In this document: positions 22,233-34,757 of the stretch, one piece after another
Position numbering within the stretch: the stretch's first letter is position 1
How the letters are laid out: each line of letters starts with the position of its first letter
Assembly (NCBI GenBank): GCA_029945375.1
Contig: CM057058.1
Location: 3,286,001-3,350,000, forward strand
Length of the DNA: 64,000 nucleotides
DNA from: Agaricus subrufescens
Lineage: Eukaryota; Basidiomycota; Agaricomycetes; Agaricales; Agaricaceae
Direction: 5' to 3'
Notes under the pieces: generated by a model
Seen by the model: the letters and a program-made list of their open reading frames with translations, nothing else
Database searches by the model: none
What the model was told of the DNA's origin: nothing
Translations under genes and position numbers: made by a program

Positions 22233-25200
22233 TCATTTGAATATCTGCCACCACTTCCGCTTCTTTTTCGCTGGGGCAGATGGATCTTTGGCGGGTTTCT
22301 TCGTTTTGGCAGGTGAGTCCTTGGCGGGTTTCTTCGTGGAGGATTTTGTAAGTTTTGCCTTCTGTGGTTCCGCAGCCTTGGGCTTATCCGGATCTTCAGG
22401 TTTCAAAGGTATTCTACAAGTCAATCATCAGTACTTGTGTCACAGGAAGCCGTCTTTCAGTTACTCACCGGTCGACATACACGACATAATCCTCCTGTTT
22501 CTTTAAAGCTGCCATGGCTTGCGTAAGAGGACCCAGATACCGGACTCGCGCATTGTTCGGGACCTTAATCTTTCTCCTCCACATGGCTACACTTCTACCA
22601 GTCGCGGACGGCAAAAGAACATATACGATGACTTGAACACCTGGGTCATAGAACACCACAGATTCTTGTAGAGTCTTATCCATGGTGTCTTGAAGCCGGT
22701 CAAACGTCAGCCAATCAAAGACGGGCTGACCAGGAAACTCGGGAAGTCGAAAGGCAGCATTGGTAACGATTGCCCCGCGTTCCCTCGACTGCAGGAATTT
22801 ATGGAGCTAAACATCATTAAAGGGTCAACTGTCAGAAAGAAAACTTTAGCTAATGTGAACTTACACCGAAAGTTCCTAGATGGTAAGCCATCGATTCTAT
22901 CCACGTAAGAAGGTTTGATACTCGTTCGTCCTTATTAGGTGAAAACATCCAATGTATTCTATCTTGAGCCCATCTTGCTCTACCGAAGAGGGCTTGTTCG
23001 ACTGGCTTCAGAGCTTCTCCATGAGATTCGACGAATTGAATAGCTGTATGTTCGCTGACACTATTTCTAGGCTTGGTCGGGTCTAATGACGTATTAGTAT
23101 CCTTATATGCGTATGTCAACGTTTTCGAGGGCATAGAATAAGACGTGGTGTCGAGCTGGCTAATCCAAGGATCGTGAGCCTTGGATTGGTTCACGGCGGG
23201 TGGAAGGCCATCATCTATTTCCAGATCATCGACATCTTCATCTTCCTCTTCAATCGGATCCCAGCCATCCTGCTGGCCCCAGGACTGCCATTGCTTGTGT
23301 CCTTTATGAGGAAGTGGAACTGGATTATCAGACAACGAGACTCCACGATATAGAGTTTTGCTCTGCGACTTCTGTGCATGCGGATCATCGAGCAAATTGT
23401 TCAATATTTGAGAACGCTGCTCCGGAGACAGAGAATTTCTGCTTCCAACCATTCCCGGAGGATCAGTCATCATCTTGGACTGACCATAAGAAGTTTGATT
23501 TGTGTCCCATCCTTGATCATTATCCCAGGCACCGGAGTTCGTTGTCCATCCATCCCCGCCTGAAGCAGTCCAACCACCGTTTTCTTTGCCGGAGGATTTT
23601 TCTGCTGGATTTTCCCAACCGTCACCGCGAGAGTTCGTAGTCCATCCATCTCCTCCTGAGGCGTTGAAACCATTATTCTCTTTCTTCCCACCTCCTTTGC
23701 CGTCCCATCCACTAGTGCCTTGGTCCCATCCTCCACTATCTTGCCCTCCCCACCCGTCTCCTCCTGGTGCGTTGAAACCATGATTCTCTTTCTTCCTACC
23801 TCCTTTGCCACCCAACCCACCAGTGGATTGGTCCCATCCTCCATTATCTTGCCCTCCCCACCCATCTCCTCCTGATGCGGTGAAGCCATGACCCTCTTTC
23901 TTCCTACCTCCTTTGCCACGCAACCCACTAGTGCCTTGGTCCCATCCTCCATTATCTTGCCCTCCCCACCCATCTCCTCCTGGTGCGGTGAAACCATGAT
24001 TCTCTTTCTTCCTACTTCCTTTGCCACCCAACCCACCAGCGCCTTGGTCCCATCCTCCACTATCTTGCCCTCCCCACCCGTCTCCTCCTGATGCGTTGAA
24101 ACCATGATTCTCTTTCTTCCTACCTCCTTTGCCACTCCTCCCACCAATGTCTTGGTCCCATCCCCCGCTATCTTGTCCTTTCCACCCATCTCCTCCTGAT
24201 GCGCCGAAACCATTATTCTCTTTCTTTCTACCTCCTTTGCCGCTCCACCCACCGGCGCCTTGGTCCCATCCACCAGCGCCTTGCCCTCCCCTTCCATCAC
24301 CATTGTGGGTAGCCCACCCACCGTCGGCTGGAGTCCCCCATCCCCCAGCTGTATTCGAAGGTTGCTCGCCATACCAATCTTCGTCTTCATCGTCTTCATC
24401 GTCCTCTTCATCCTCATATTCCAACTCTGGTTCCGGCTCTACCCTTGCTTGCTTGCCCCATGCCTGCCAACTCTTCGAATTTCCGTGATGGTTTGCTGCA
24501 CTGGAATGGGAGTGATCTTTATGTGGGTGACGATGCCCTGAACGCCCACTCTGGCTCCATCCTTCCTCACTCACATTGCCCCATCCACCAGCACTATCAT
24601 TTCTCCCTTTCGATCTTGTATCCCAACCAGCGTCTGCGCCCTTCATAGGCGCACGCAACCCAGCACCAGACTGTTGACTCCAATTACTATTCCTCCACCC
24701 AGAGGCGCCAGGGGCTGGAGCTGTTGATCCGACATGCCCTGAATCACTCATTTGGCGACTATAGTGAGCTTTTTTTATTTCTCCATTTAAAGCAGCGGCA
24801 ACAATAGCATAGTCTTCTCGGTTTCCGAATCGTTCAGTAATAGCCGGTGAGGGAGGAACTGCCTTTGAACGAGCCGCCCATTGGTGTGCAGACATTTGTG
24901 GGGGAGGTGGTGCAGTTGCGGGGGGAGGGGGTATAGGTGCCGATGGCTTTGGTGCGGGTGGTGGATGGGTATGAGATGTAGCTGGAGGACGAGCAAATTG
25001 TCGGGCCTGTTCACTGGCAGTAGTCCACTGTGCCGGATTTTTCACCGTTGCTCCCATGGCGCCAAACGACTGCATGGTACCTGCCGGGGAAAAGGGTTGC
25101 GGAACAGGAGGTACTGGTAGAGTTGCTGTACCGTTGCTGGCGGGAGTTCCCCATTGGCCTTGATTAACGTCGGCATGATGATTAGCATTCCAATTTTGGT

Positions 25201-25654
25201 TTTCTTTGTGGGGTCCTTCTATCATAAGTTTGTGGGGATTTTGAGTAGGGTTTTCGCCGACTGGTGCAACAGAACCTGTACGGAGAGGTGAGGATATTGC
25301 GGGAGCCCACCCGTTTTGTGCAAGAGAGGGGGCAGGAAGGGACGCTGGAGGAGATGATGGCTGAGGCCAAGAGGACGAGTTATTCCAACCATCAGAGGCT
25401 GATTGTCCCCACGCAGCCGAACCTGAAGCCGCAGTTTCGTTATCTGATACATCGTGGGTCTTTAAAAACTGAGGCCGTTCCGGGGACTCTACATAAACGG
25501 CTCAGAATGAGTACTGATGCGGTATTTTTGTTTTTGAGTCAACCAACAGACCAGGATCGGGAGTGTCAAAGGTGACAACTTTGACTGGTTTGTTCCCTCC
25601 AGCTTTCACCGGCTTGCCGTCCTCTCTGACTCTGAGCTTGGCCTTTTTTGCCAT
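22233..25654 (-). CDS. GW/WG-rich tandem-repeat protein with conserved C-terminal domain
   Basis: About 1,080 residues from four exons. The ATG at 25654 (MAKKAKLRVREDGKP) was chosen because its exon splices in frame to ESPERPQFLKTHDV. The N-terminal third is Pro/Ala/Asn-rich. The middle is Gly/Trp-rich and contains six near-identical 36-residue repeats (GGWDQG..GKGGRKKEN.GF.A.GGDGWGGQD type) plus other GW motifs such as GGWGNVSEEGW and GGWGTPADGGWATHNG. A non-repetitive region follows (FVESHGEALKPVEQALFG, WAQDRIHWMFSPNKDERV, FDWLTFDRLQDTMDKTLQ, AMWRRKIKVPNNARVRYLG). A Lys-rich tail (KKPAKDSPAKTKK) ends with KWWQIFK. The non-repeat part looks like a folded domain of unknown function. Repeated GW/WG resembles Argonaute-hook proteins, which is inference only. 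Confidence 0.78.
23630..24276 (-). repeat. Coding minisatellite, six 108-bp units
   Basis: Six head-to-tail copies of a 108-bp (36-codon) unit lie inside the GW-repeat gene. Each encodes GGWDQ, then a GKGGRKKEN basic patch, then GGDGW(G)GQD. Units differ by scattered substitutions but keep the reading frame. The last unit degenerates into DGWTTNS. Boundaries are approximate, read from the translation. Confidence 0.85.
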
Positions 25655-26626
25655 AAACTCGGCACCTTTAGCTTTGAAACGAAGATTCTATATCGAAACG
25701 TGCGGAGTCTCCCGAGACGCGACCAAAGTTTGCTAACAGATTAGGTGACGGCAAGAACGCTCGGGACGAGGGCCGTGAGACTGGTTGCGGTGCAAAGGAC
25801 AGCGCATCTCTGCTCATTAGCATTCGGAACGCCAAACAACTTTTGCGAGCTAAAAACTACACGTGACCCGATGTCCGCTCACTAGCACCTATGCACCCGA
25901 CGCAGACGAGCGGCCGCAGTTGCACCATGCCCCTAACTTTATCTATCGTCATCACACTGTATTGAACGTCCGGCTTCAGAAGTCTTCATCTTATTCGCTG
26001 TAGCTGGTTTAATGAGAGCGATTTGAATCACATTCACCATTGTCGCACCAGTGGACTGAAGAGTTCGGTCATTTGATTTCTCAATAGTTTAACAGATTTT
26101 TATGAGGTGTTCATCCTAAAGACAATAAACTCGTACGTCAAGGGCTTTTCGCTCGACTAGCTGCTTTATACCGGTAATAAGTGCAGCGTCCAAGTATCAA
26201 ACACAAGTTCGGCTAGATAGCACAGCGGATCTGAGGACACTATCCTCCGACAATAATAATACGATTGAAGCGAGCGATTACTCGGCTGGGTATGGTTTAA
26301 TGAACACTTGTTTCTCAATCGGACTGGCCTTTTGCCTTTGATTCGGGTGATATATCCCAAGAAGGTAATCGAAATTTACGGAATGTGTTCGGGGAACAAG
26401 TTATAAGCCGAGTTCACTTCACTCTTAAAACCCTATTGTTTTGTGATTAGGTTGTGATTGGGGGTGATCAATGAGTAGCTACGCTCTCGAACTGATACTA
26501 TCTTCACTGGCGAAATCAAAGTCAAAGTAAGTTGATGTAGAGTTTAAGAGAGGTTCAGATCGAAAAAGTTTGAAATAAAGTTGTCCTCCTTTATGTAGTC
26601 ATGATAGCGGTGCTCGAACTAAAGAT
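25655..26626. other. Intergenic region, no gene seen
   Basis: About 970 bp between the GW-repeat gene start and the LYS12 stop. It holds the GW-gene promoter and the LYS12 3' region. Short open frames here show no recognisable protein features. No tRNA or repeat was noticed. Confidence 0.5.
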
Positions 26627-28223
<1,597 letters not shown>

Positions 28224-28616
28224 TTCGAATCGGGAAGGCAAGGCAATACAAAAGAAGAAATTGTCAAATCTTTGGCCTTGCTCTCCGGGTGATCCGAAGA
28301 TGAACGGATCGGCCGACGCGCTCACGTGCAGTGAATGTAATGAAGACGCGGGCACGTTCAGGACGCGAGTCGTAAATTGGACATAACCTGGACACAATCA
28401 TCTGTTGGCCCACACTCCATGCTCATTGGTTATATCAAACTCCTCGCACTGAACAACCGTATAGTGAACTCCGATTCGGCTAGGTGGAACGTCTAGACTT
28501 CTTGAGAATGGGGACGCGTGTGGTTGTCACACGAGGCTACATACGCTGTGACGCGACGCGTTGGTGTACTCGTACTGCACTACGGGTCTGCTTCATTGTC
28601 TCCCGACTGTTTCCTT
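28224..28616. promoter_or_regulatory. Divergent promoter, LYS12 / Cdt2-like
   Basis: A 393-bp interval between head-to-head start codons. No additional gene is supported. Core promoter elements could not be identified with confidence. Confidence 0.45.
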
Positions 28617-30439
28617 ATGAGTTTCCTGACCCCAAACCCCTCTACGCGCGCCATTCTCGAGAATCGCCTCAATTTCTCTGTTAATAGTTCTCAGAAAAAG
28701 TCATCTCTCTCAACCACCCGATCCAAAGACGTAAAGGCCTCTCGGAAACGGACAGCGAAAAAACATTCACAGGAGAATAAACCAAAGCGACCGAAAATCT
28801 GCGAGGCTGTTTCTGAGAACGAGGAAGATGAGACTGAAGAAGAAGACCCGGCCCTGTTTGAAAACAGCGATGAGGATGAACCCACAGTATCATGCCCTCC
28901 ATCGCGTCGACGGACTGTTTTTCACGCTTATTCTGCTTTTGCGTCTACGTCAGCCCACGCATATAGACGATCAGATGGTATTGTCTTTCTTTCCATGATC
29001 CACAAGTATTGAACTCGCATCAGTTACTACTCGACCTATTCTGGAGTCGTTCGTTTCTTCCCTCAAAGCCGACGTCTATAGCTGTCAATCGATCAATGCC
29101 AATTCATTCTTAACTCCCCCTTATGCCTGTGCATATTCCCATAGTAAGTTGTTTTGATCTCTTTGATATATCTCAATACTTAGGTTTCTTCAGGTGCAAA
29201 GTCCGGTGGGAAGCCATTGCTTGCTGTCGCGACAGAAGAGGGTACCCTTCAAATCATCAATACTTCAAAACGAAAGCCATGGGATCCTGGTATTTCTCTC
29301 CGCTTCTCCCCTAATCTGAATTTGTGCTCAAAGCTTCGAGTAGAGCCAGCGCGTGAAATTTCTCAACCCCACGCCAATGGTGTATTCGATGTCAAATGGG
29401 ATACGACTGATACCAGGATTGTGACCTGCTCGGGCGATCATACATCACGGGTAACTTGTGTTGAGAAGAACGTCACCACCCATGTTCTTCATGGGCACGC
29501 GAGTACTGTCAAGGCAGCAGCCTGGGACCCGACGAATAATGCACTGTTGGCAACTGGCGGAAGGGATGGGGCAATCAGTCTATGGGACCTACGAATAAGC
29601 ACCACTAAGTGTGATGATTCGTACATTTTGGAACCAGTGATGGTAATATTGGGAGCACACGAAGATCCAACCAGACCAAAGCCCAGAAAAAACAAAAAGA
29701 ATATACCAATACCGAAAACAGTGACCAGCCTCATCTATCCCGGTGGAGAACCGTACGGCCTTATCAGCAGTGGTGCCTTCGATGGGTCAGTTTGACTGGT
29801 CCCTATAACGCAATGACAAACTAACAAAAACACAGAGTACTGCGTTTCTGGGATTTACGCAAAACTGAAACTCCGCGAAAAGCTCGTTCGACGAAACCCA
29901 AACCACCTCCAGTACTGTACTCCACACCTATAGATCCTACAACCTTCCACGGTTCCAAACGGCCGAGAGGTATCATCAACCTTGCCAAAGGATATGGTCC
30001 AACAGCAGGCCTCGTCTTTGGCTTGGGTCAGGATTCAAGGATACACACATACGCATTGCCATCGCTAGCCAGCCAAGCAATTGGTTATGTCGATGACGCA
30101 CTGCAATCCACTTCTTTCTACGCCGGTTTAGCACTTTCACCTTGTGGAAATTGGCTTGCCTGTGGTGCAAGTAGCCCTAAATCTAGTAGCTTCCTTTTCG
30201 AAGTCTCGGAAGCCGGGCGCTCACGTAGGTCAGTTGAGGCAGAACGTGCAATCGAATTACCCGGGACAGCAAAAGGGGAAATAGGTGCAGTGGATTGGGC
30301 AGATGGATCCTTGGCCACTTGCGCCGATGACGGTACAGTCCACGTGTGGCGGCCCGATGTTGAAGTGTATCGGCAGTGTCAGGAGAAACCTGATGAGGCA
30401 AGATGGGACTGGTCTTGGTCAAAGCAGATTGTACGATAG
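28617..30439 (+). CDS. WD40 protein, Cdt2/DTL-like CRL4 substrate receptor
   Basis: Cdt2 recruits PCNA-bound Cdt1 and other substrates to the CUL4-DDB1 ubiquitin ligase, limiting re-replication. The ATG at 28617 (MSFLTPNPSTRAILENRLNF) leads into a basic then acidic disordered region (ENEEDETEEEDPALFENSDE). The propeller starts at PPYACAYSHS, GGKPLLAVATEEGTLQI and includes HANGVFDVKWDTTDTRIVTC, HASTVKAAAWDPTN, DGAISLWDLR, FDGVLRFWDLRK, GQDSRIHTYALPS and CADDGTVHVWRPD. Two WDxR-type ends (WDLR) match DDB1-binding WD40 receptors. It ends at 30439 (WSWSKQIVR). It could be another DCAF, but the PPYACAYSH block and the layout fit Cdt2 best. Confidence 0.82.
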
Positions 30440-30633
30440 TATCTTTTGTACAGCATTAAGTAAACGTCGCAACATTGCCCATATCTATTTGTTACTTCAC
30501 AAGGCGTTGGATTCTGACAATGCTTGTAAAAACGTCTTCGGGAATGCCTGCGAGCCAAGAAAATAAATTACAAGATACGGTATACCTCATATTCAGGTAA
30601 AAAAGATGAATCCAAAGTGTCAAGGGTCAGTGT

Positions 30634-31605
30634 TCATTTCTCCTGAATTGCATTCACAAGCCTATGATGAATTGTTTTTAAGAACTCCAACGCTTTGATC
30701 AGATAGACGATCAGGGACGTACCAGTCCAACCCATCTTCAAGACCCTCACCCTTTGTCGCTGAACTACCTCTCACACTCCATGGTCGCGATTTCTCTCCA
30801 CCAGCAAGCCCAAGTTGTTCACTGATCTCCTCCGGCTTCAAAGCACCTTCAATATCCTGTTTATTACAGAAGACGAGAAGAGGAACACCCTTGAGTTCTT
30901 CTTCTGCAAGCATCGTTAACAATTCTGTCCGTGATGTTGCAAGACGTGAATGGTCGGATGAATCAATGACATAGATAATTGCTGATGTGTTCGGGAAGTA
31001 ACACCGCCAGTATGGCCTACAAAAAAGGAAAGAGGTGGATGAGGATCGTCTAGAACATTGGTTGAGAAGGGTAAGGAATGGTTTACCGGATACTTGATTG
31101 TCCGCCCAAATCCCATACTTGGAACTTTATGTTCCTGTACTGAGGTAGAGAGTGAGCCGGAGAGTTTTGTGTGTGTAGCGAAAGATGCCGAGTTTGAAGA
31201 AGCTAACCTGAACGGTTTCTACGTTGAATCCAATAGCTTAAATGAGATGTGCACATCAATATTACTAGATATCTCCAACAAGAAAAGACACTGGTTGGCG
31301 TACTGGGAATTGTTGTTACGACTTCGCCAATCTGGAATAGTGATTAGTCAGGAAACCTGGGGCGTAGGAGGGGGGGTGGGGGAGTTGGAAAGAATAAGGG
31401 AATGCTCACTTGTAATCGATATAGAATGGTAGTCTGGCAGGTAAAAGAAGAGATATTTCAATTATTTTCGAGAAAGACTCATTTTTTTGACCAGACACGT
31501 TACCTTTCCTGCAGAATCCAAACCCAGCATCAGGATCCGAAGGTCCTGGTCTTTATAAAATAGCGATGAGAGTGTGCTATAGACACGAGATAGAGAGAGG
31601 CCCAT
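30634..31605 (-). CDS. ARL1: Arf-like small GTPase Arl1
   Basis: Arl1 recruits GRIP-domain golgins and other effectors to the trans-Golgi. The ATG at 31605 gives MGLSLSRVYSTLSSLFYKD, with Gly2 available for N-myristoylation. Exons encode LRILMLGLDSAGK then TTILYRLQ (P-loop GLDSAGKT), IGEVVTTIPTIGFNVETVQ (switch I), YRNIKFQVWDLGGQSSIR (switch II), IIYVIDSSDH, LLVFCNKQDIEGALKPEE (NKxD) and SSATKGEGLEDGLDW (SATKG). The final exon, reached by a 62-nt intron, supplies LVNAIQEK and stops at 30634; without that splice the frame gives an unconserved tail. The switch regions match Arl1 better than Arf1 or Arl3. Six or more exons. Confidence 0.92.
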
Positions 31606-31821
31606 CGGGTTTTCGAATGTGAGGGATCAATAGGGAAGGGAGAGAAAAGAGAATTTGAAGAGAAGGGTGGAGAATGTGATGAGTCGATGACAGAGGGCGA
31701 CTGGGGACGCGAGGTTGGGCTGATGGCCACGTGCCTTGGGGCCCATCCAGGGTCGAGTCTTCAGCTTCAGCCCGGGACAGATCTCCCGTTTCTTTTTTTT
31801 CTTTCCATTTGGACTATCCTG

Positions 31822-32817
31822 ATGACTCCTGGCGTAGATGACGACGCAAAGCCGCCCAGGAAATCAAAACACCGGAAAGAAAGAGAGGAGTCAACGGAGA
31901 AGAGCAAGAAATGCATAGATAAAGAGGAAGGAGATGGCTCCGTGAATGAACCAGGAAAGGAAACGCGTAAGAAAGAGAAGAAAAAGAAGAAACACAGCGA
32001 CGATGTCCAGAAAGTCGGTGCGGAATCGACCGGGGACGACGCACTTGTGCCAAAGCGGGAAAAGAAGAAGCGCAAGAGGGATGTTGAGATTAACGATGAA
32101 GAGGCTGAGGTTAAGACCTCGCCGAAAAAGAAACAGAAAAAGACATACGAGTCTATTAATCCAAAAAAAAAGAAATCAAAATCAGCTGGAGGAGATGACG
32201 AGGAGACTCTTCAGACAACGAAACCCCTCAAAAAGTCAAAGAAAAGTCGCAAAAATAAAACAGGGTTTTTCGATCCTGAGCAGGATGAGGAAACCGACTT
32301 GCCTGAACAAGCAAGAAAAGGTGCTCCCCCTGCATCCCTCTATTCACCATCACTAACAACAGTCATAACTATAGCACTGTCATATGCCTTCTGTCGATTT
32401 CATGATCCAGACAGCTGGAAATTTAATAAAGCAAGACAAAATTGGCTGGTCCGCAATCTATGGAACTTCCAATCTGTGTGTGAACCCTCGCTTGACGACT
32501 CTTTTAAATTGACATGTCTATCAGTTACCTGAAAAGTATGAAAATCTCGTCGTAAAATATCTCTCCGCTGTCCAAGGAAACACACGCGAGGTGAATGCTT
32601 CGATTCCATTTCGACTTTGTCTCTCAACGTCTGGCAGAACATCCTCAAAACATGTCAGGAGACACTAGACCCAAGTAACACTAATGAGGTACCCGATAAA
32701 CCAGCATCTACCGGCGGACCTATCATAAACGCCCATACACCATCCAACAGTGATGATCAAAGAAAGGCTCGAGCTCAAGCTCTCATCAAAGCGTTATCTC
32801 CTGAATCAGCTTCTTGA
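31822..32817 (+). CDS. WKF-domain protein (C7orf50-like), likely nucleolar
   Basis: The ATG at 31822 starts MTPGVDDDAKPPRKSKHRKE, followed by about 150 residues of Lys/Glu-rich disordered sequence with repeated basic clusters (KKEKKKKKH, KREKKKRKRD). The WKF domain follows: DPDSWKFNKARQNWLVRNLW, LPEKYENLVVKYLSAVQGNT. The C-terminus contains NILKTCQETLDPSN and ends ALIKALSPESAS at 32817. Three short introns were spliced, the last only 47 nt. The human family member C7orf50 is associated with the nucleolus and ribosome biogenesis; that role is inferred here from family and the basic composition. The 5' end faces ARL1, 216 bp away. Confidence 0.82.
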
Positions 32818-33134
32818 CGATTTACTATGTCAATCTGGACCGCCTTAGGCCGGTCGATCATCGATGCCTACACCGAGTCAGCGCTCCGACTGATAAAAAT
32901 GGCACCTTTCCTGTGTCCTGTGTTGAATGTGCGTCAGCAACGGACACTCAGTGAAGCGATAGACGTCTTCTCAACGCCACATTTCTCTGGTACGGCATTG
33001 ATTGGAAGCAGTATAAACGAAAGTGCATTATTCGAATTTACATCGGAAAGCGTATTTAACCCTGTTCGCCCATGAAAATAAAATAGATCACAAAAACCAT
33101 GGAAAGTTAACCAAATAGTAACATCTGTTTGGTG
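32818..33134. other. Convergent 3' region, WKF gene / ABHD hydrolase
   Basis: About 317 bp between convergent stop codons. An AATAAA-like sequence lies near 33070. A short open frame (32827-33075) shows no conserved features and is most simply 3' UTR. Confidence 0.45.
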
Positions 33135-34629
33135 TCATGAACTGGCATCCACGACTTTCTCATATTCTCTTTCCAACTCCTTCAGAATCAGTTCGTTGGT
33201 TGCAACGTGATTATCCAAATATACTGATTCAATAGATTAGCTGGACGGCCCCATGCAAACAAAAGGAGGTACAAACCATGATGTCCGGCATTCCCGACAA
33301 TGTACATCTTTCCCTGACCATTCCCTGCCTGACGAAGTTTTTCAACACTTTGTATGCCTCCTTTGGGGTCCATCCAATCATTATCCCCATCTATTGACAC
33401 GTCAACAGGACTTTTCTTATGGACGGACGATGATGCCAACTTACAGATGAAGGTCACGGGTATCTTCAATTGATCTATGCGGTCTACAAGCGGCTTGTGT
33501 GCGTGGGCACCAGGTTGAAGTATATGAGCTAAACAAGCAACATTTAACAAGGCCGTGAGGGAGAAGATACACTGACGGCTACGCACATATGCAGTACTCG
33601 CTGGAACCTTTGGCAAGGGTGATATTCAGGATATAATCGTGCATTTCCCGCGTTTCCTCTTCGGAGAGCCCGGAAAATCGGCGCGCAGAGTACTATAAAC
33701 CCGTCAGCTATTTCGGAATGACCAAGGAACAAATGGTAGCGCACTTTTCCAACCAGCATTGGTCCCCAGAAGGTGGTCGCCCTAACCACCTGGAATGGAC
33801 TCCAACCCTCCTCCCAGAGATACATGAAGAATCTCCTTGTGCGACTTTGTGGCGGTTGGGTCTCGCGTTGGTGTTCTCGAATTTCGTCAACCCGCTTCGG
33901 GGTAGGGCTTTGGACAGACGCCTTGGGATCGGTATTCGGGTCGGAAGCTCCAGCTCCCTCATCGGTGAGCTCTCTGGAGGGTTGTGAGAAATTGGGGCCC
34001 CTGGGGACACCGGCCGGAGAGAGAAGAACGAGTCGACTAACCCGATCTGGGTATCGTAAAGCATAGACGACGCTGAAGTATGCGCCAAGGGAGTGAGCGA
34101 CGAGAGTCATTTTTGACAGGCCCATTTTCTTCCGCCACTCCTCGAGGCTCTCGACGAAAAATGATTCGGCCTCATGCACCCGGCCCGGAATGTCATCGCG
34201 GCGAGCTCGGATGGAGAATGGAACACGAGCTGAACGGCCCATTCCCAGCCAGTCTATAGCATAAACGGAAGCGCTCTTGTTGGCCGCCCAAGTTGCGAGG
34301 GCAGATAGGTTCCGGAAGTAGAAGGCAAGACCGGCGCCGTACCCATGGAGGAGGACCGTTGGGGTCGGGGTGATAGCGTCCGTTGGAGGCGCAGTGGGGG
34401 TAATGGAGACGGTGTTGATGTAGTGCTTGGGGGCGTCGAGCTCGACGCGGGTGCTGGTGGTCACAACGGGCTGGGAGGACGAGGGAGCATCGGACGAGGA
34501 GAAAAAGGGAAGGCGGCGGAGAAGACGGGCCTCGCTGATGGCGGCCTGCTTTTCGCCGACGGCCCACCAGGACTTTGCGCTGGCGAGGAAGGCGTTGGGG
34601 ATGGCCCTTGCGGGGGGGAGATAGTCCAT
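33135..34629 (-). CDS. Alpha/beta hydrolase of the ABHD4/5 - Cld1/Ict1 family
   Basis: Members of this family are lysophospholipid acyltransferases or phospholipases, including the mitochondrial cardiolipin phospholipase Cld1. The N-terminus has FLASAKSWWAVGEKQAAISE. The core shows TPTVLLHGYGAGLAFYFRNL (oxyanion region), ASVYAIDWLGMGRSARVPF, the nucleophile elbow LVAHSLGAYFSVVYALRYPD and LVLLSPAGVP. An insert of about 45 residues, then FMYLWEEGWSPFQVVR, follow. C-terminal exons give YGDNDWMDPKGG (acid) and IVGNAGHHGLYLDNH (catalytic His), ending EREYEKVVDASS at 33135. The ATG at 34629 has a GCCATGG context and a TATA-like TTTATAAG about 40 nt upstream; the same frame is open to ATGs at 34677 and 34707. 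Substrate unknown. Confidence 0.82.
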
Positions 34630-34757
34630 GGCTCTGTGCGATCCATGCTGCGTGGCTGCATAACTTATAAACCGCATGAGTCTCCGTCGGCCATCAGCAC
34701 ACGTCATGGCCCGGACCTGTCAGTCACACGTGACCCATCACTTCGCCCGCAACCACC

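Noticed and set aside
23630..24276. Regularly spaced repeats resembling a CRISPR array
   Set aside because: The units are direct 108-bp coding repeats with no unique spacers, in a eukaryotic gene.
23470..24417. 315-codon repetitive open frame in another frame of the GW-repeat gene
   Set aside because: It is the alternate-frame translation of the same 108-bp repeats; only the GW frame connects to the conserved C-terminal exons.
32827..33075. 82-codon open frame after the WKF gene
   Set aside because: It lies between convergent genes, shows no conserved features and is best explained as 3' UTR.
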